Source: Gemmatimonadota bacterium
Lineage (GTDB): Bacteria > Gemmatimonadota > Gemmatimonadetes > Longimicrobiales > Gaopeijiaceae
Length of the DNA stretch: 64,000 bases
Reading direction: 5' to 3'
Assembly: GCA_030428885.1 (NCBI GenBank)
Contig: JAUIEJ010000001.1
Coordinates: forward strand, 620,001-684,000
This document shows positions 1 to 9,092 of this stretch, piece after piece; the stretch's first letter is position 1, and the number at the start of each line of letters is the position of its first letter. The notes under the pieces were generated by a model that saw only the letters and a list, made by a program, of their open reading frames with translations, ran no database searches and had not been told where the DNA came from. A program made the position numbers and the translations under genes.

Positions 1-1029
1 AGCGCCGACGTGCTCCTGGGCATGCGGGAGTCCCCCTCCCTCCGCGGAGGCACCGCCCCCATCGAGGCGTCGGTGATGCTCAGCGTGGCGACGGGCGCCC
101 GTCCCAGCGGGGAACTCGTGGAGGCCATCACGTTCCTCCTGGCCCGCAGTGTCGACGGACTGAGTTCGGACCACGTCAGCGTGGTGGACAACACGGGTCG
201 GGTTCTCTCCGCCGGAGAAGAGCCCGGTCTCTCGTCGTCGGGCAACAGCCGCCGTCAGATGGCCCTCCAGCGCGACCTGGAGTCCTATCTCGAGCGCCGC
301 GCCGAGGACCTGGTCACGCCCCTGGTGGGAGCGGCCAACGTCCGGGTACGGGTCGCCGCCGCGTTGGACTACGAGCGCGTGCAGCGGATCACCCAGGCCG
401 TGGATCCCGAGGTGTCGGTGCTCATGAACGAAGAGCGCTCCGAAGTGGTGCCGGGCGATCCGTCGCAGGGTGCGGCGAGCACCATCTACAACAACGAATT
501 CCAGACCAACCAGAGCACCGAGACGGTGGAGCGCACCCCGGGCTCGATTCAGCGCCTCACCGTGTCGGTGGCCCTGAACGAGGCCGCCCTGGGCGAGCGG
601 GGCCCCGCCGTGCTCGAGCAGGTCCAGCGCCTGGTGGCCAACGCCGTGGGCCTGGACGACCAGCGCGGCGACGAGATCTCGGTGGAGGCCATGCCCTTCG
701 AGCAGCCCACCGCGGCGCCCACGACTCCCGAAGAGACCGGCGGACCGGCCTGGCTGGCCGTCCTGCTCCAGTATCAGCGGCAGATCGTGGCCGCCCTGGC
801 CATGATCGTAACCCTCGTGGTGGCCTTCCGCGCCCTGGGCACCCTGAAGACCGCCGCCGCCGACCTCTCCCGCCGCGAGGCCCTGCCCGCGGGAGACACA
901 CCGGACGGCGCCCGCCTGACCGCCGGGGGCGAGACCGCCGTGACCGCCCGGGATCAGCTCGCCGACCTCCTGGCTCAACGGCCCGAGAACGCGTCCCGCG
1001 TACTCCGCGCCTGGATGAAGGACGCCTGA
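1..1029 (+). CDS. fliF: Flagellar MS-ring protein FliF, 3' part (5' end outside window)
   Basis: FliF forms the inner-membrane MS ring that carries the export gate and the C-ring. The frame is open from base 1, so the N-terminus lies upstream. About 342 residues remain: the periplasmic ring-building region with the family's VRVRVAAALDYER-like stretch, a transmembrane helix near residues 255-275 (LQYQRQIVAALAMIVTLVV), and a cytoplasmic tail ending in DQLADLLAQRPENASRVLRAW, the FliG-binding segment. It ends 1 base before fliG, as in most flagellar operons. The identification rests on the tail, the membrane helix and the gene order. The usual upstream partners flgB, flgC and fliE are not visible. 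Confidence 0.93.
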   Translation, partial: SADVLLGMRESPSLRGGTAPIEASVMLSVATGARPSGELVEAITFLLARSVDGLSSDHVSVVDNTGRVLSAGEEPGLSSSGNSRRQMALQRDLESYLERRAEDLVTPLVGAANVRVRVAAALDYERVQRITQAVDPEVSVLMNEERSEVVPGDPSQGAASTIYNNEFQTNQSTETVERTPGSIQRLTVSVALNEAALGERGPAVLEQVQRLVANAVGLDDQRGDEISVEAMPFEQPTAAPTTPEETGGPAWLAVLLQYQRQIVAALAMIVTLVVAFRALGTLKTAAADLSRREALPAGDTPDGARLTAGGETAVTARDQLADLLAQRPENASRVLRAWMKDA

Positions 1030-1030
1030 C

Positions 1031-2068
1031 GTGGCCGTGGCGAACGGCCGTCGGGCCATCAAGTTCGAGAACCTCTCGGGCCGTCAGAAGGTGGCCATCC
1101 TTCTCATGACCCTGGGTCCCGAGGGGGCTCCGGCCCTGACCCAGAACCTCACGCCCGAGGAGATCGAGGTGCTGTCGCTGGAAGTGGCGCAGCTCGAGGA
1201 CGTGCCCCCGAGCGTGGTGGAGCGGGTGCTCACCGAGTGGTTCGAGACCGAGGAGGAGGCGTTCACCCTGGCCACGGGGGGCGTCGACACGGCCCGGGAC
1301 ATCCTGCGCAACACTCTGGGCCCGGATCGCAGCGAGGAAGTGCTGCACCGCATCGAGAGCCAGTTGCGGGAAGGCACGGGATTCCACTCCCTGCGGCACG
1401 CCGACCCGTCTCAGTTGGCCAACGTCCTCCGCAACGAGCACGTCCAGACCATCGCCCTCATCATGGCGCACCTGGAGACGTCGCTCGTGGCCGAGGTGGT
1501 GCGGAGCCTCAATCCCGAAGTGGCCGCGGAGGTGATGCTCCGCATGGCCCGCATGGAGAAGGTCCATCCCGAGGTGCTCGAAATCGTGGAGCGGTCCCTC
1601 GGGGGCGAAACGAACATCGCCCTCTCCCGGGACCTCGCCGCCGCCGGGGGCCCGGCGGCCGTGGCCGCGGTCCTCAACCTCTCGAGCTCGGCCCTGGAGA
1701 AGGAACTCCTGGACGGGGTCGGGCAGAAGGATCCCGAGCTGGTCGACGAGATCAAGAGCCTCATGTTCATCTTCGAGGACATCCTGCGCCTCGACGACCG
1801 GGCCGTGCAGAAAGTGGTCCAGGAGGCCGACGTCCGGGAACTGGCCCGGGCCCTCAAGGGCGCCAGCGAGGAACTCAAGGCGAAGATCCTCGGCTGCATG
1901 TCCCAGCGGGCCAAGGCCGGGCTCGAGCAGGAGATGGAGTTCATGGGCCCCACGCGCCTCCGGGACGTGGAGGCGTCGCAGGCCGCGGTGGTGAAGGCCG
2001 TACGCGACCTGGAAGCGGCGGGCGAGATCGTCATCAGCACGGGGAGCGACGACGATGTCCTCCTCTAG
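1031..2068 (+). CDS. fliG: Flagellar motor switch protein FliG
   Basis: Rotor protein of the C-ring that binds FliF, FliM and the MotA cytoplasmic loop. 345 residues is the usual length. The N-terminal segment GRQKVAILLMTLG and the C-terminal torque region (FEDILRLDDRAVQKVV, then LARALKGA and MSQRA, then a final DVE-SQ helix) are conserved. The charged residues that contact MotA fall in this last third. It starts with GTG at 1031, directly after the fliF stop, and overlaps fliH by 14 bases, so translation is probably coupled. Confidence 0.96.
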   Translation: MAVANGRRAIKFENLSGRQKVAILLMTLGPEGAPALTQNLTPEEIEVLSLEVAQLEDVPPSVVERVLTEWFETEEEAFTLATGGVDTARDILRNTLGPDRSEEVLHRIESQLREGTGFHSLRHADPSQLANVLRNEHVQTIALIMAHLETSLVAEVVRSLNPEVAAEVMLRMARMEKVHPEVLEIVERSLGGETNIALSRDLAAAGGPAAVAAVLNLSSSALEKELLDGVGQKDPELVDEIKSLMFIFEDILRLDDRAVQKVVQEADVRELARALKGASEELKAKILGCMSQRAKAGLEQEMEFMGPTRLRDVEASQAAVVKAVRDLEAAGEIVISTGSDDDVLL

Positions 2069-2735
2069 CCGATTCGTCACCGAGGGGTGGATCGAAGCCC
2101 CGGTCCAGGGGGAGCGGGAGCCCCGGGTCTGGGAGATGGGCGAGGTGGTCGATTCCGCCCCGGTGCCGGCGCTTCGCGGCGGAGAACCGGCCGTGTCCCC
2201 CGCCGAGGCGTGGGACGCCGCGGTGGCCGCCGCGCGGCAAGAGGGATTCGACGAGGGGCATCGGGCCGGGGTGGCCGAGGGGCGTCGCTCCGAAGAGGCC
2301 CGCACCCGCAGCGCCCTGGACGCGGCCGCCCGGGCCGTCACCGAGGTCGAGGCCCGCATGGTGCAGATGGAAGAGGCCGCCATCCGGGACATTCCCGCTC
2401 TGGCCACCGCCATCGCGTCGCACCTCGTGGGCCACGCCGTGGAGGCCGATCCCACCATCCTGAGTCGCCTCGTTCAGCAGGCGGTCTCGGAGTTCCTCCC
2501 CGACGAGCCGGTGCGGGTCCGGGTGAACCCCCGGGATCTGGCCATGCTCTCCGGGCCCATGGGCGCCCAGGCCGAAGCCGACGGGCCCGTGACCGGTCGT
2601 TCGGTCCGGTGGATCTCCGACGCCGAGGTGCGCCCCGGCGGGTGTCTGGTGGAAAGCAGGGAACGCCTGGTGGACGGTCGGGTGAGCGCCGCCCTGGAGC
2701 GGATCTACCGGGCCCTGTGCGAGGAGGAAGGGTGA
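2055..2735 (+). CDS. fliH: Flagellar assembly protein FliH
   Basis: Soluble regulator that binds the FliI ATPase and docks it at the C-ring and export gate. 226 residues. A GxxxG-like helical stretch (EGFDEGHRAGVAEG, about residues 67-80) is typical of FliH. The C-terminal half carries the FliH/YscL domain: VRVRVNPRDLAML, then a WISDAEVRPGGCLVES block. It starts inside the fliG end and shares GTGA with fliI. Identification rests on the C-terminal block and the position between fliG and fliI. Confidence 0.9.
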   Translation: MSSSSRFVTEGWIEAPVQGEREPRVWEMGEVVDSAPVPALRGGEPAVSPAEAWDAAVAAARQEGFDEGHRAGVAEGRRSEEARTRSALDAAARAVTEVEARMVQMEEAAIRDIPALATAIASHLVGHAVEADPTILSRLVQQAVSEFLPDEPVRVRVNPRDLAMLSGPMGAQAEADGPVTGRSVRWISDAEVRPGGCLVESRERLVDGRVSAALERIYRALCEEEG

Positions 2736-4066
2736 TCGAGCTCGCCCCCGCCCTCGAGCGTATGGCCGCCGTGCCGCGGCTGGGCCACCACGGCCGCATC
2801 AGCCAGGTGGTGGGCCTGGTGATGGAAGCCACGGGCATCGACGTGCCCCTGGGGGCCATCTGCCGGGTTCGGCCCCTGAGCGGCCACGGTGAGGTGCTGG
2901 CCGAGGCCGTGGGATTCCACGCCAACGGAGTCCTCCTCATGCCCTTCGGCGAACTCGAAGGCATCCACCCCGGCAGCTCCGTGGAGGCCATGGGCCTCTC
3001 GCCCCACATCGAGGTGGGCCAGGGACTGCTGGGCCGGGTGCTCAACGCCATGGGCGAGCCCATCGACGGGCTCGGTCCCCTCCGTCGGGACACGCGCGTT
3101 CCCCTGGCCGGAGTCCCCATCAACCCCCTGGTGCGGGAGACCATCGACGAAGCCCTGGTCACGGGCATCCGGTCCATCGACGGCCCCCTGACCCTGGGTC
3201 ACGGACAGCGGGTGGGGATCTTCGCCGGAAGCGGCGTGGGAAAGAGCTCCCTCCTGGGCAGCATCGCCCGAGGCAGTTCGGCCGACGTCAACGTCATCGC
3301 CCTCCTGGGGGAACGGGGTCGGGAGGTGAGGGACTTCCTCCACCACTCCCTGGGAGACGAGGGCCTCAGCCGCTCCGTGGTCATCGCGGCCACCGGCGAC
3401 GAAGCCGCGCTGCTCCGGGCTCGGGGAGCCCTGGTGGCCACGGCCATCGCCGAGCATTTCCGTTCCAACGGGCTCCACGTGCTGCTCATGGTGGACTCGG
3501 TGACCCGGGTCGCCATGGCGTGGCGGGAGATCGGTCTCGCCGTGGGTGAACCCCCCACGACGAAGGGATATCCGCCCTCGGTGTTCGCCAACCTGCCCCG
3601 CCTGTTGGAACGGGCCGGGAACGACGACAACGGCAGCATCACGGGCATCTACACCGTGCTGGTGGAGGGGGACGACTTCAACGACCCCATCGCCGACGCG
3701 GCCCGATCGATCCTGGACGGCCATGTGGTCCTGAGCCGACGACTCGCCACCAGCGGTCACTTCCCCGCCGTGGACGTGAACGAAAGCGTCTCCCGGCTCC
3801 GGGACCGCGTCGTGGCCGACGAGCACCGCAAGACGGTGAACGCGATCCAGCACCTCCTGGCCGTCTACCGCGAGAAGGAAGACCTCATCGCCGTAGGCGC
3901 CTACCAGCCCGGCTCCGATCCCGACGTGGATCGTGCCATCGCCACCCGAAGCGAGATCATCCGGTTCCTGCGACAGGACACCGCCGAGATCTCCAGCCAG
4001 GCCGAGACCCAGGCCTGGCTCGACCGACTCTCCACTCTCGTGCGGCCCTCGGAGGCCCGAGCATGA
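2732..4066 (+). CDS. fliI: Flagellum-specific type III export ATPase FliI
   Basis: F1-beta-like ATPase that energises unloading of export substrates. 444 residues from a GTG at 2732 that overlaps the fliH stop (GTGA); a longer in-frame opening exists upstream but lies inside fliH. Walker A is GSGVGKSS (residues 166-173, lysine 171). The LLMVDSVTRVAMAWREIGLAVGE stretch (Walker B and the conserved FliI segment) and the GEPPTTKGYPPSVF motif follow. It overlaps fliJ by 4 bases (ATGA). Confidence 0.97.
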   Translation: MIELAPALERMAAVPRLGHHGRISQVVGLVMEATGIDVPLGAICRVRPLSGHGEVLAEAVGFHANGVLLMPFGELEGIHPGSSVEAMGLSPHIEVGQGLLGRVLNAMGEPIDGLGPLRRDTRVPLAGVPINPLVRETIDEALVTGIRSIDGPLTLGHGQRVGIFAGSGVGKSSLLGSIARGSSADVNVIALLGERGREVRDFLHHSLGDEGLSRSVVIAATGDEAALLRARGALVATAIAEHFRSNGLHVLLMVDSVTRVAMAWREIGLAVGEPPTTKGYPPSVFANLPRLLERAGNDDNGSITGIYTVLVEGDDFNDPIADAARSILDGHVVLSRRLATSGHFPAVDVNESVSRLRDRVVADEHRKTVNAIQHLLAVYREKEDLIAVGAYQPGSDPDVDRAIATRSEIIRFLRQDTAEISSQAETQAWLDRLSTLVRPSEARA

Positions 4067-4530
4067 CCGACGAACGTGATGGCGCCCGCCTCGACAAGGT
4101 GCTCGAGGTCCGGCGATGGAAGGAGCAATCCGAGATCCAGGCGCTCGTGGACGCCCAGGGCGCCGTGGCCGAGGCCGAGGAGACCCTCGCCCGGCTCCGG
4201 AAGGAGTGGCAGGTCCTGCGCTCGGGGATGAACGAGGCCAGCGCCGCCGTGGTGGGCCAGTTGCAGGCCCTCTCTCTCATGATGGAGCAGCTCGAGCGAG
4301 GCATCGAGTTGGCGGACCGGGCGCGCCACGCCGCCGAACACCGGGTCAGCCAGCAGACCGACTCGTACCTGGAGGCCCACGCCGAGCGGCGTGCGGTGGA
4401 AAAGGTCCAGGAGCGCCGCGACGTGCGGGTGGCCCTGGCCCGGAAGGGTCGGGAGCGGAAGCGCGAAGACGAGATCGCCACCGGCCGTTTCTGGCGCGGT
4501 GACGGCCTCCTGCCGTCGGGAGATCGCTGA
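4063..4530 (+). CDS. fliJ: Flagellar export chaperone FliJ-like
   Basis: FliJ is the central coiled-coil stalk of the FliI hexamer and activates the export gate. 155 residues, almost entirely charged alpha helix (LDKVLEVRRWKEQSEIQALV at the start, RRAVEKVQERRDV near the end). This fits the family's antiparallel coiled coil, whose sequence is poorly conserved. The call rests on length, helical character and its place directly after fliI with an ATGA overlap. The motE-like gene follows with a shared base. Confidence 0.85.
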   Translation: MTDERDGARLDKVLEVRRWKEQSEIQALVDAQGAVAEAEETLARLRKEWQVLRSGMNEASAAVVGQLQALSLMMEQLERGIELADRARHAAEHRVSQQTDSYLEAHAERRAVEKVQERRDVRVALARKGRERKREDEIATGRFWRGDGLLPSGDR

Positions 4531-5153
4531 TGAAGACCGTGATCCTGGCCCTGGCGGGCCTCCTGGTCGGCGGTGGCGTCGGCACCACGGGAGGCGCGTT
4601 CCTCCTGGCCCGGTGCGACTCCGAGGTCGTGGACTCCCACGACGAATCCGAGGGGACGCCGGACGAAGCCGCGGCCGACAGCCTGGGCGAGGACCTCGCC
4701 CCCGACTCCATGGACGTGGACACGGTGGGGTCCATGGGCCCGGTGCCCGACCTCACCGGAGAAGGCGAATCCATGGACTCCGTGCCGGGGGCGGTGGAAG
4801 CCGCGGCCGCCGTGGAGCCCCAGGCCGCCCCCGGGGACGGGGACGGTGCCGAGGAGATCGACGCCCCGCCGTCCGGGTCGGTGGATCCGGCGGCGCCGGC
4901 CGTGGATCCCATCGTGTTGGCCCCCACCCCGGATCCCACGGCGTTGCGACGCCTCGCCCGGATCTTCTCGAACATGAAGGCCGAGCAGGCGGCGGCGGTG
5001 ATGGTGGAGCTTTCCGACGCCGAGGCCGAACGAATCCTGGTGAGCATGCCCGAGCGTGCCGCCGCAGCGATCCTCAACAAGATGGACCCCTCCCGGGCGG
5101 CGGTGCTCAGCCGACGGGTCATCGGTGGCGGGTCCCCCGGAGGTGAGGGATGA
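4530..5153 (+). CDS. MotE-like protein with MgtE-N-type domain
   Basis: Membrane-anchored protein of 207 residues in the slot between fliJ and fliK, where many bacteria encode MotE/FlbB-like proteins. An N-terminal hydrophobic helix (residues 3-27) is followed by a long acidic, Ala/Pro-rich linker. The C-terminal helical repeat module (about residues 148-205) includes LARIFSNMKAEQAAAVMVEL and a second helix pair ending in AAAILNKMDPSRAA, the pattern of the MgtE intracellular N domain and of MotE. It probably acts in the periplasm near the stator or export machinery; the exact role is not shown by the sequence. Confidence 0.75.
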   Translation: MKTVILALAGLLVGGGVGTTGGAFLLARCDSEVVDSHDESEGTPDEAAADSLGEDLAPDSMDVDTVGSMGPVPDLTGEGESMDSVPGAVEAAAAVEPQAAPGDGDGAEEIDAPPSGSVDPAAPAVDPIVLAPTPDPTALRRLARIFSNMKAEQAAAVMVELSDAEAERILVSMPERAAAAILNKMDPSRAAVLSRRVIGGGSPGGEG

Positions 5154-6988
5154 GTGCCATGCAGATGGGCGGAATGCCGTTCGCCGCCTCGACCCCCATG
5201 CCCGAACGCGCCGGTTCGGCCGTGCGGCGGGAACCGACGCAGGGGGTCGAGCAGGCCGGCGACGTGAATGCCGCCGAGGGGGAGCGGGAGAACGAATCCC
5301 GGACCCGGAAGCGCCTCGAGCGGGCCGCCTTTCCCGCGGTCTTCCTGACCCTTCTGGGGGCGCCCGCCGAAGCGGAGCTTCCGACGACGCCCCTGGCCGC
5401 GCCCGTGGCGGTGCCCGGCGAAGAGGAGGCGGTCTCCCTCGACGCCCTGGCCGAGGCCGCGTTCACCCTGGGCGAGGAGCTCGAGTACATCGAGGGCGAG
5501 GCGGGACTTCGGGCCGCCCTGGACTTCTGGGCCCTGGGCGAGCGCATCGAAGAGGCGTTGGCGTCGGGCGATCTGGAGGCGCGCGAGGCGCTCGTGGCCG
5601 ATTTCCGCTCGTTCATGGCGGCCCATGCCGACGTCCTCTCCGAGTATGGGGCCATGGGCTCCGTCGCGGCTCCGGCGTCGGCAGCGGCGCCCACCCCCGT
5701 GGCCGCCGACACCCTGGAAGGATGGGGGTTCAATCCCGACTTCCAGGATCGTCTGGCTCGCGTCGTGGAGCGGATGAAGGCCGAGTACGGCCTCGACGTC
5801 GAGGTCATCGAGGGGTTCCGGGATCAGGCCCGGCAGAACGACCTGTGGGCTCAGGGCCGCAGTCGCCCCGGTCCCGTGGTGACCTGGACGAAGGACTCCC
5901 GGCACACCGTGGGAGCCGCGGCCGACCTCATGATCGACGGGGAATGGGTCCAGGGACGGGACGCGCTCCTCCTGGCGCGCATCGCGTCGGAAGAGGGACT
6001 GCGGACCCTCGGTCCCAAGGACCCCGGTCACATCGAACTCCCGGGCGACCTGGATCGGCTCGCCGCCCAGGCCGATGAACTCGGGCTCGCCAAGGAACTC
6101 CGGGAGCGGTTCCGACCGGTCGCCACCAGTGCGGCGGCGTCGTCGGAAGGCGCCCGGGGCCGCAGGGGAGTGGCTCGTGTAGCCCCCGTTGCGCGGGTGG
6201 CGCCGGTGGCGCGACCCGGCGGGACGATTCCCATGGCGGCGGCGTCGGCACCGACCCCGGAGGCGGCTCCCGAGCCGCCGGTCCTGGAGTCCACCGCCGC
6301 CCTGATCGACGAGAAGCTGGCGTCGGCCGAGGCCACCACCACCCTCCTGGGCGGGATGGAGCCCGACGGAGGATCGGACCGGGGCCCGGCGAGCGGCGCC
6401 GGCGGGGAGGGGTCGAAGGAAGCCCGGGTCGCCCGGGCCGAGACGCCCCTCTTCGGTGTGGGCAATGCCGCCGAACGTGGGCTCGAGAACTGGGTGCGTC
6501 GCATCGGCGACGGAGTGCCCGGCCTCGAGATGCTCCGACGCATCGACGCCGTCCAGAACGCCTCGCCCCAGTCGGCGCTTCGGCGCGTTCTCATCGCCCT
6601 GGAGGGAGCCGACGCCACCCCGGTGGGGCAGGTTCGCCTCGACGTCCGGGGGGAGCGGGTGGACGCCCTCTTCGACGTGAACGACGCGGGGCTGGCTCGA
6701 CGTATCGAGCGGGACATGGCGTCTCTCCGCGCCCAATTGGCGTCGGAGGGCGTGGACCCCGGACGACTCCGGGTGCGCACGGGGACGGGGGGTGACGCCG
6801 CCCTGGCCTCCGAGCTCCGCATCGACGCGACCCGGGGGACGACCGGCAGTGAAGCCGGCCGTCAACGGGGAGGGGAAGGCCACGGACAGGGACAGGGTCA
6901 GGCGAATCGCGACCTGACCGAGCAACGTCGCGGGTTCCGCGAGGACCGTCCGTCCTCCGGAGAACCGGAACCGGAGGAGGAAGCATGA
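5150..6988 (+). CDS. fliK: FliK-type hook-length protein with embedded M15 peptidase domain
   Basis: 612 residues in the fliK position, between the motE-like gene and flgD. Residues 1-180 are a low-complexity Ala/Glu/Pro linker. Residues about 185-300 form a zinc peptidase M15 (VanY/endolysin type) domain: GFRDQARQNDLWAQGR, then SRHTVGAAAD with His252 and Asp259, then GHIEL with His294. This matches the SxHxxGxAxD...H zinc-site pattern, so the metal site looks intact. After a second linker, residues about 480-545 resemble the FliK C-terminal (hook-length) domain: VGQVRLDVRGERVDALFDV. The tail is Gly/Gln/Glu-rich. If exported by the flagellar secretion system like FliK, the peptidase would reach the periplasm. 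Overlaps flgD by 4 bases. Confidence 0.85.
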   Translation: MSAMQMGGMPFAASTPMPERAGSAVRREPTQGVEQAGDVNAAEGERENESRTRKRLERAAFPAVFLTLLGAPAEAELPTTPLAAPVAVPGEEEAVSLDALAEAAFTLGEELEYIEGEAGLRAALDFWALGERIEEALASGDLEAREALVADFRSFMAAHADVLSEYGAMGSVAAPASAAAPTPVAADTLEGWGFNPDFQDRLARVVERMKAEYGLDVEVIEGFRDQARQNDLWAQGRSRPGPVVTWTKDSRHTVGAAADLMIDGEWVQGRDALLLARIASEEGLRTLGPKDPGHIELPGDLDRLAAQADELGLAKELRERFRPVATSAAASSEGARGRRGVARVAPVARVAPVARPGGTIPMAAASAPTPEAAPEPPVLESTAALIDEKLASAEATTTLLGGMEPDGGSDRGPASGAGGEGSKEARVARAETPLFGVGNAAERGLENWVRRIGDGVPGLEMLRRIDAVQNASPQSALRRVLIALEGADATPVGQVRLDVRGERVDALFDVNDAGLARRIERDMASLRAQLASEGVDPGRLRVRTGTGGDAALASELRIDATRGTTGSEAGRQRGGEGHGQGQGQANRDLTEQRRGFREDRPSSGEPEPEEEA

Positions 6989-7635
6989 TCAACGCCATCA
7001 ACCCGCTCCAGGCGGCTGGAATCGGCTCCGAGCCCAGTCTGCTCGGCTCGGGCGAAAACATGGGGAAGGACGAGTTCCTGCAGCTCCTCGTGGCCCAGCT
7101 CCGCTATCAGGATCCCCTGAATCCCATGGAGGCCCAGGAGTTCGCCTCCCAGTTGGCCGAATTCTCGGGGCTCGAGCAGCAGATCAAGACCAACGAACTC
7201 CTGGAAGCCCAGGTCACGGTCCAGGCGAATCTCGCCGATGGACTCCAGACCAGTGCCGCCGTGTCGGCCATCGGTCACTCGGTCCTGGCCGTGGGCGACA
7301 CCCTCGAAGCGGCGGGAGACGGGAGCGATCAGCTCACGTTCGACCTGCCGCAGGACGCGGACGTCACCGTCCGCCTGCTCGATGCCGACGGCAACGTCGT
7401 GCACACGGTCGCTGCCGGGAGTTTCACGGCCGGCCGGCAACAGATCGACCTCGACTCGATCGGTGCGGGCACCTACACGGTCGAGATCGACGCGGTGGGC
7501 GCGGACGGCGCCGTCACCGCCACCACGTACACGTCGGGTCGGGTCGAAGGGGTCCGCTGGGGGCCCAACGGTCTGGTCTTCGTCATCAACGGACGGGAAG
7601 TCCCGTTCGCTTCCGTCCTGGAAATCACGAACTGA
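6985..7635 (+). CDS. flgD: Flagellar hook assembly (cap) protein FlgD
   Basis: Scaffold that caps the growing hook. 216 residues. The conserved N-terminus GKDEFLQLLVAQLRYQDPLN is followed by EFASQLAEFSGLEQ. The C-terminal part has the Ig-like/tudor-like FlgD domain (VTVRLLDADGNVV, GSFTAGRQQIDLD). It starts with an ATGA overlap on the fliK stop and sits directly upstream of the hook gene flgE, the standard order. Confidence 0.96.
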   Translation: MINAINPLQAAGIGSEPSLLGSGENMGKDEFLQLLVAQLRYQDPLNPMEAQEFASQLAEFSGLEQQIKTNELLEAQVTVQANLADGLQTSAAVSAIGHSVLAVGDTLEAAGDGSDQLTFDLPQDADVTVRLLDADGNVVHTVAAGSFTAGRQQIDLDSIGAGTYTVEIDAVGADGAVTATTYTSGRVEGVRWGPNGLVFVINGREVPFASVLEITN

Positions 7636-7660
7636 ACCCCCTGAGGAGAGGAACCCCACC

Positions 7661-8890
7661 ATGATGCGATCGCTCTTTGCCGGCGTCTCCGGCCTGCGCA
7701 ACCACCAGGTCCGGATGGACGTGATCGGCAACAACATCGCCAACGTCAACACGGTCGGCTTCAAGGCCGGCCGGGTCACCTTCGAGGAGGCCTTCGCCCA
7801 GCTCGTGCGCGGGCCGGGCTCCGGGAACGCCCTCACGGGTGGTACCAATCCCATGCAGGTCGGCCTGGGCATGAACATCGGCTCCATCGACATGCTCTTC
7901 GGCCAGGGCAACCTGGAAAACACCGGCCGCACCACCGACCTCGCCATCCAGGGAGACTCGTTCTTCGTGGTGAGCGACGGATCGCAGAACTTCTATACCC
8001 GGGCCGGCAACTTCAATCTGGATTCCCAGGGCCGGCTCGTGGCGGCCAACGGGTTCGTGGTCCAGGGCCGTCAGGCCGTGTCCGGGGCCCTGACCGACAC
8101 GGTGGGCGACATCATCCTGCCCTTCGGCCAGCGCGCCGCGGCCCAGCCCACCAGCATGATGGACATGACGGGCAACCTCGACGCGGCGGCCGCCGACGGC
8201 GACACCCGCGAGACCACCATGACCATCTTCGACGAGCAGGGGGGGCAGCACGAGGTGACGGTGACGTTCACGAAGAACGGCGCCAACACCTGGGACTTCG
8301 CCATCACCGCCACCGGGGGTACGGTGAACGGGGGCGACACCGGCACCCTGACGTTCAACGACGACGGATCGCTCATCGGGCCCGAGAGCATCGACTTCGA
8401 CTTCACCCCCACCGGGTTCGGTGCGAATCAGGTCGTCACCATCGACTTCGGCACCGCCGACACCATCGATGGACTGTCCCAGTTCTCGTCGGCGTCCACC
8501 GCGGTGCTGAGCGAGCAGGACGGCTTCACCATGGGTGACCTGCAGCAGATCAGCATCGACCAGTTCGGCATCATATCCGGGTCGTTCACCAACGGGGAGA
8601 CGCTCCTCCTCGGGCAGGTCGCCCTGGCCGACTTCAACAACCCCAGCGGGCTGTTCCGGGCCGGCGACAACATGTACGCGCCGTCCAACAACTCGGGAAC
8701 GGCGGTCATCAACTACGCCGGCGAGGGAAGCCAGTCGGTCATCACGTCGGGCGCTCTCGAGATGTCCAACGTGGATCTGGCCCAGGAGTTCACGAACATG
8801 ATCACCGCCCAGCGGGGCTTCCAGTCCAACGCCCGGGTGATCACCACCAGCGACGAGATGCTCCAGGAGCTGGTGAGCCTCAAGCGGTAG
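7661..8890 (+). CDS. flgE: Flagellar hook protein FlgE
   Basis: Structural subunit of the hook. 409 residues from ATG 7661, preceded by a strong ribosome-binding site (GAGGAGAGGAA, 7642-7652). The reading frame is open further upstream, but only as a shadow of flgD. N-terminus MMRSLFAGVSGLRNHQ with the IGNNIANVNTVGFK rod/hook signature; the C-terminus has SNVDLAQEFTNMI, AQRGFQSNARVITTSDEML and the final LVSLKR. A strong hairpin follows at 8922-8953. Confidence 0.97.
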   Translation: MMRSLFAGVSGLRNHQVRMDVIGNNIANVNTVGFKAGRVTFEEAFAQLVRGPGSGNALTGGTNPMQVGLGMNIGSIDMLFGQGNLENTGRTTDLAIQGDSFFVVSDGSQNFYTRAGNFNLDSQGRLVAANGFVVQGRQAVSGALTDTVGDIILPFGQRAAAQPTSMMDMTGNLDAAAADGDTRETTMTIFDEQGGQHEVTVTFTKNGANTWDFAITATGGTVNGGDTGTLTFNDDGSLIGPESIDFDFTPTGFGANQVVTIDFGTADTIDGLSQFSSASTAVLSEQDGFTMGDLQQISIDQFGIISGSFTNGETLLLGQVALADFNNPSGLFRAGDNMYAPSNNSGTAVINYAGEGSQSVITSGALEMSNVDLAQEFTNMITAQRGFQSNARVITTSDEMLQELVSLKR

Positions 8891-8921
8891 TCCCTGCACG
8901 CGACGACCGCGGGTTCGGCAC

Positions 8922-8953
8922 GGCCGCCGCCCCCCTTCCCGGGGGCGGTGGCC
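8922..8953 (+). terminator. GC-rich hairpin after flgE
   Basis: Left arm GGCCGCCGCCCCC (8922-8934) pairs with GGGGGCGGTGGCC (8941-8953) across a 6-base loop; one G-T pair interrupts a 13-bp stem. It lies 32 bases after the flgE stop and ahead of the fliL promoter region. There is no T-run, as is common in very GC-rich genomes. It probably ends or attenuates the fliF-flgE transcript. Confidence 0.6.
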
Positions 8954-9092
8954 GTCGTCGTAGGGGCGGCAGGTTTCGCCGGGTCCCCCCCTGCAACTCC
9001 TTCCGCACCGGGCCCCCTCGCCGGAGGGGCGTGGAGCGCCGGCGTTGGGGCATCTTTCGTAAGTGATTTAGTGACAATCTATTACGGAAGTC

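Noticed and set aside
557-2458. 633-residue open frame antisense to fliG/fliH
   Set aside because: Arg/Pro/Gly-rich translation without motifs, antisense to well-conserved flagellar genes; expected by chance at high G+C.
4346-6925. 859-residue antisense open frame over the fliK-type gene
   Set aside because: Low-complexity, no domain or ribosome-binding site; mirrors the third-codon GC bias of the real gene.
8954-9092. Possible small gene or RNA in the gap before fliL
   Set aside because: No open frame with a credible start or composition, and no extended structure beyond the flgE hairpin; only promoter-like AT-rich sequence was seen.
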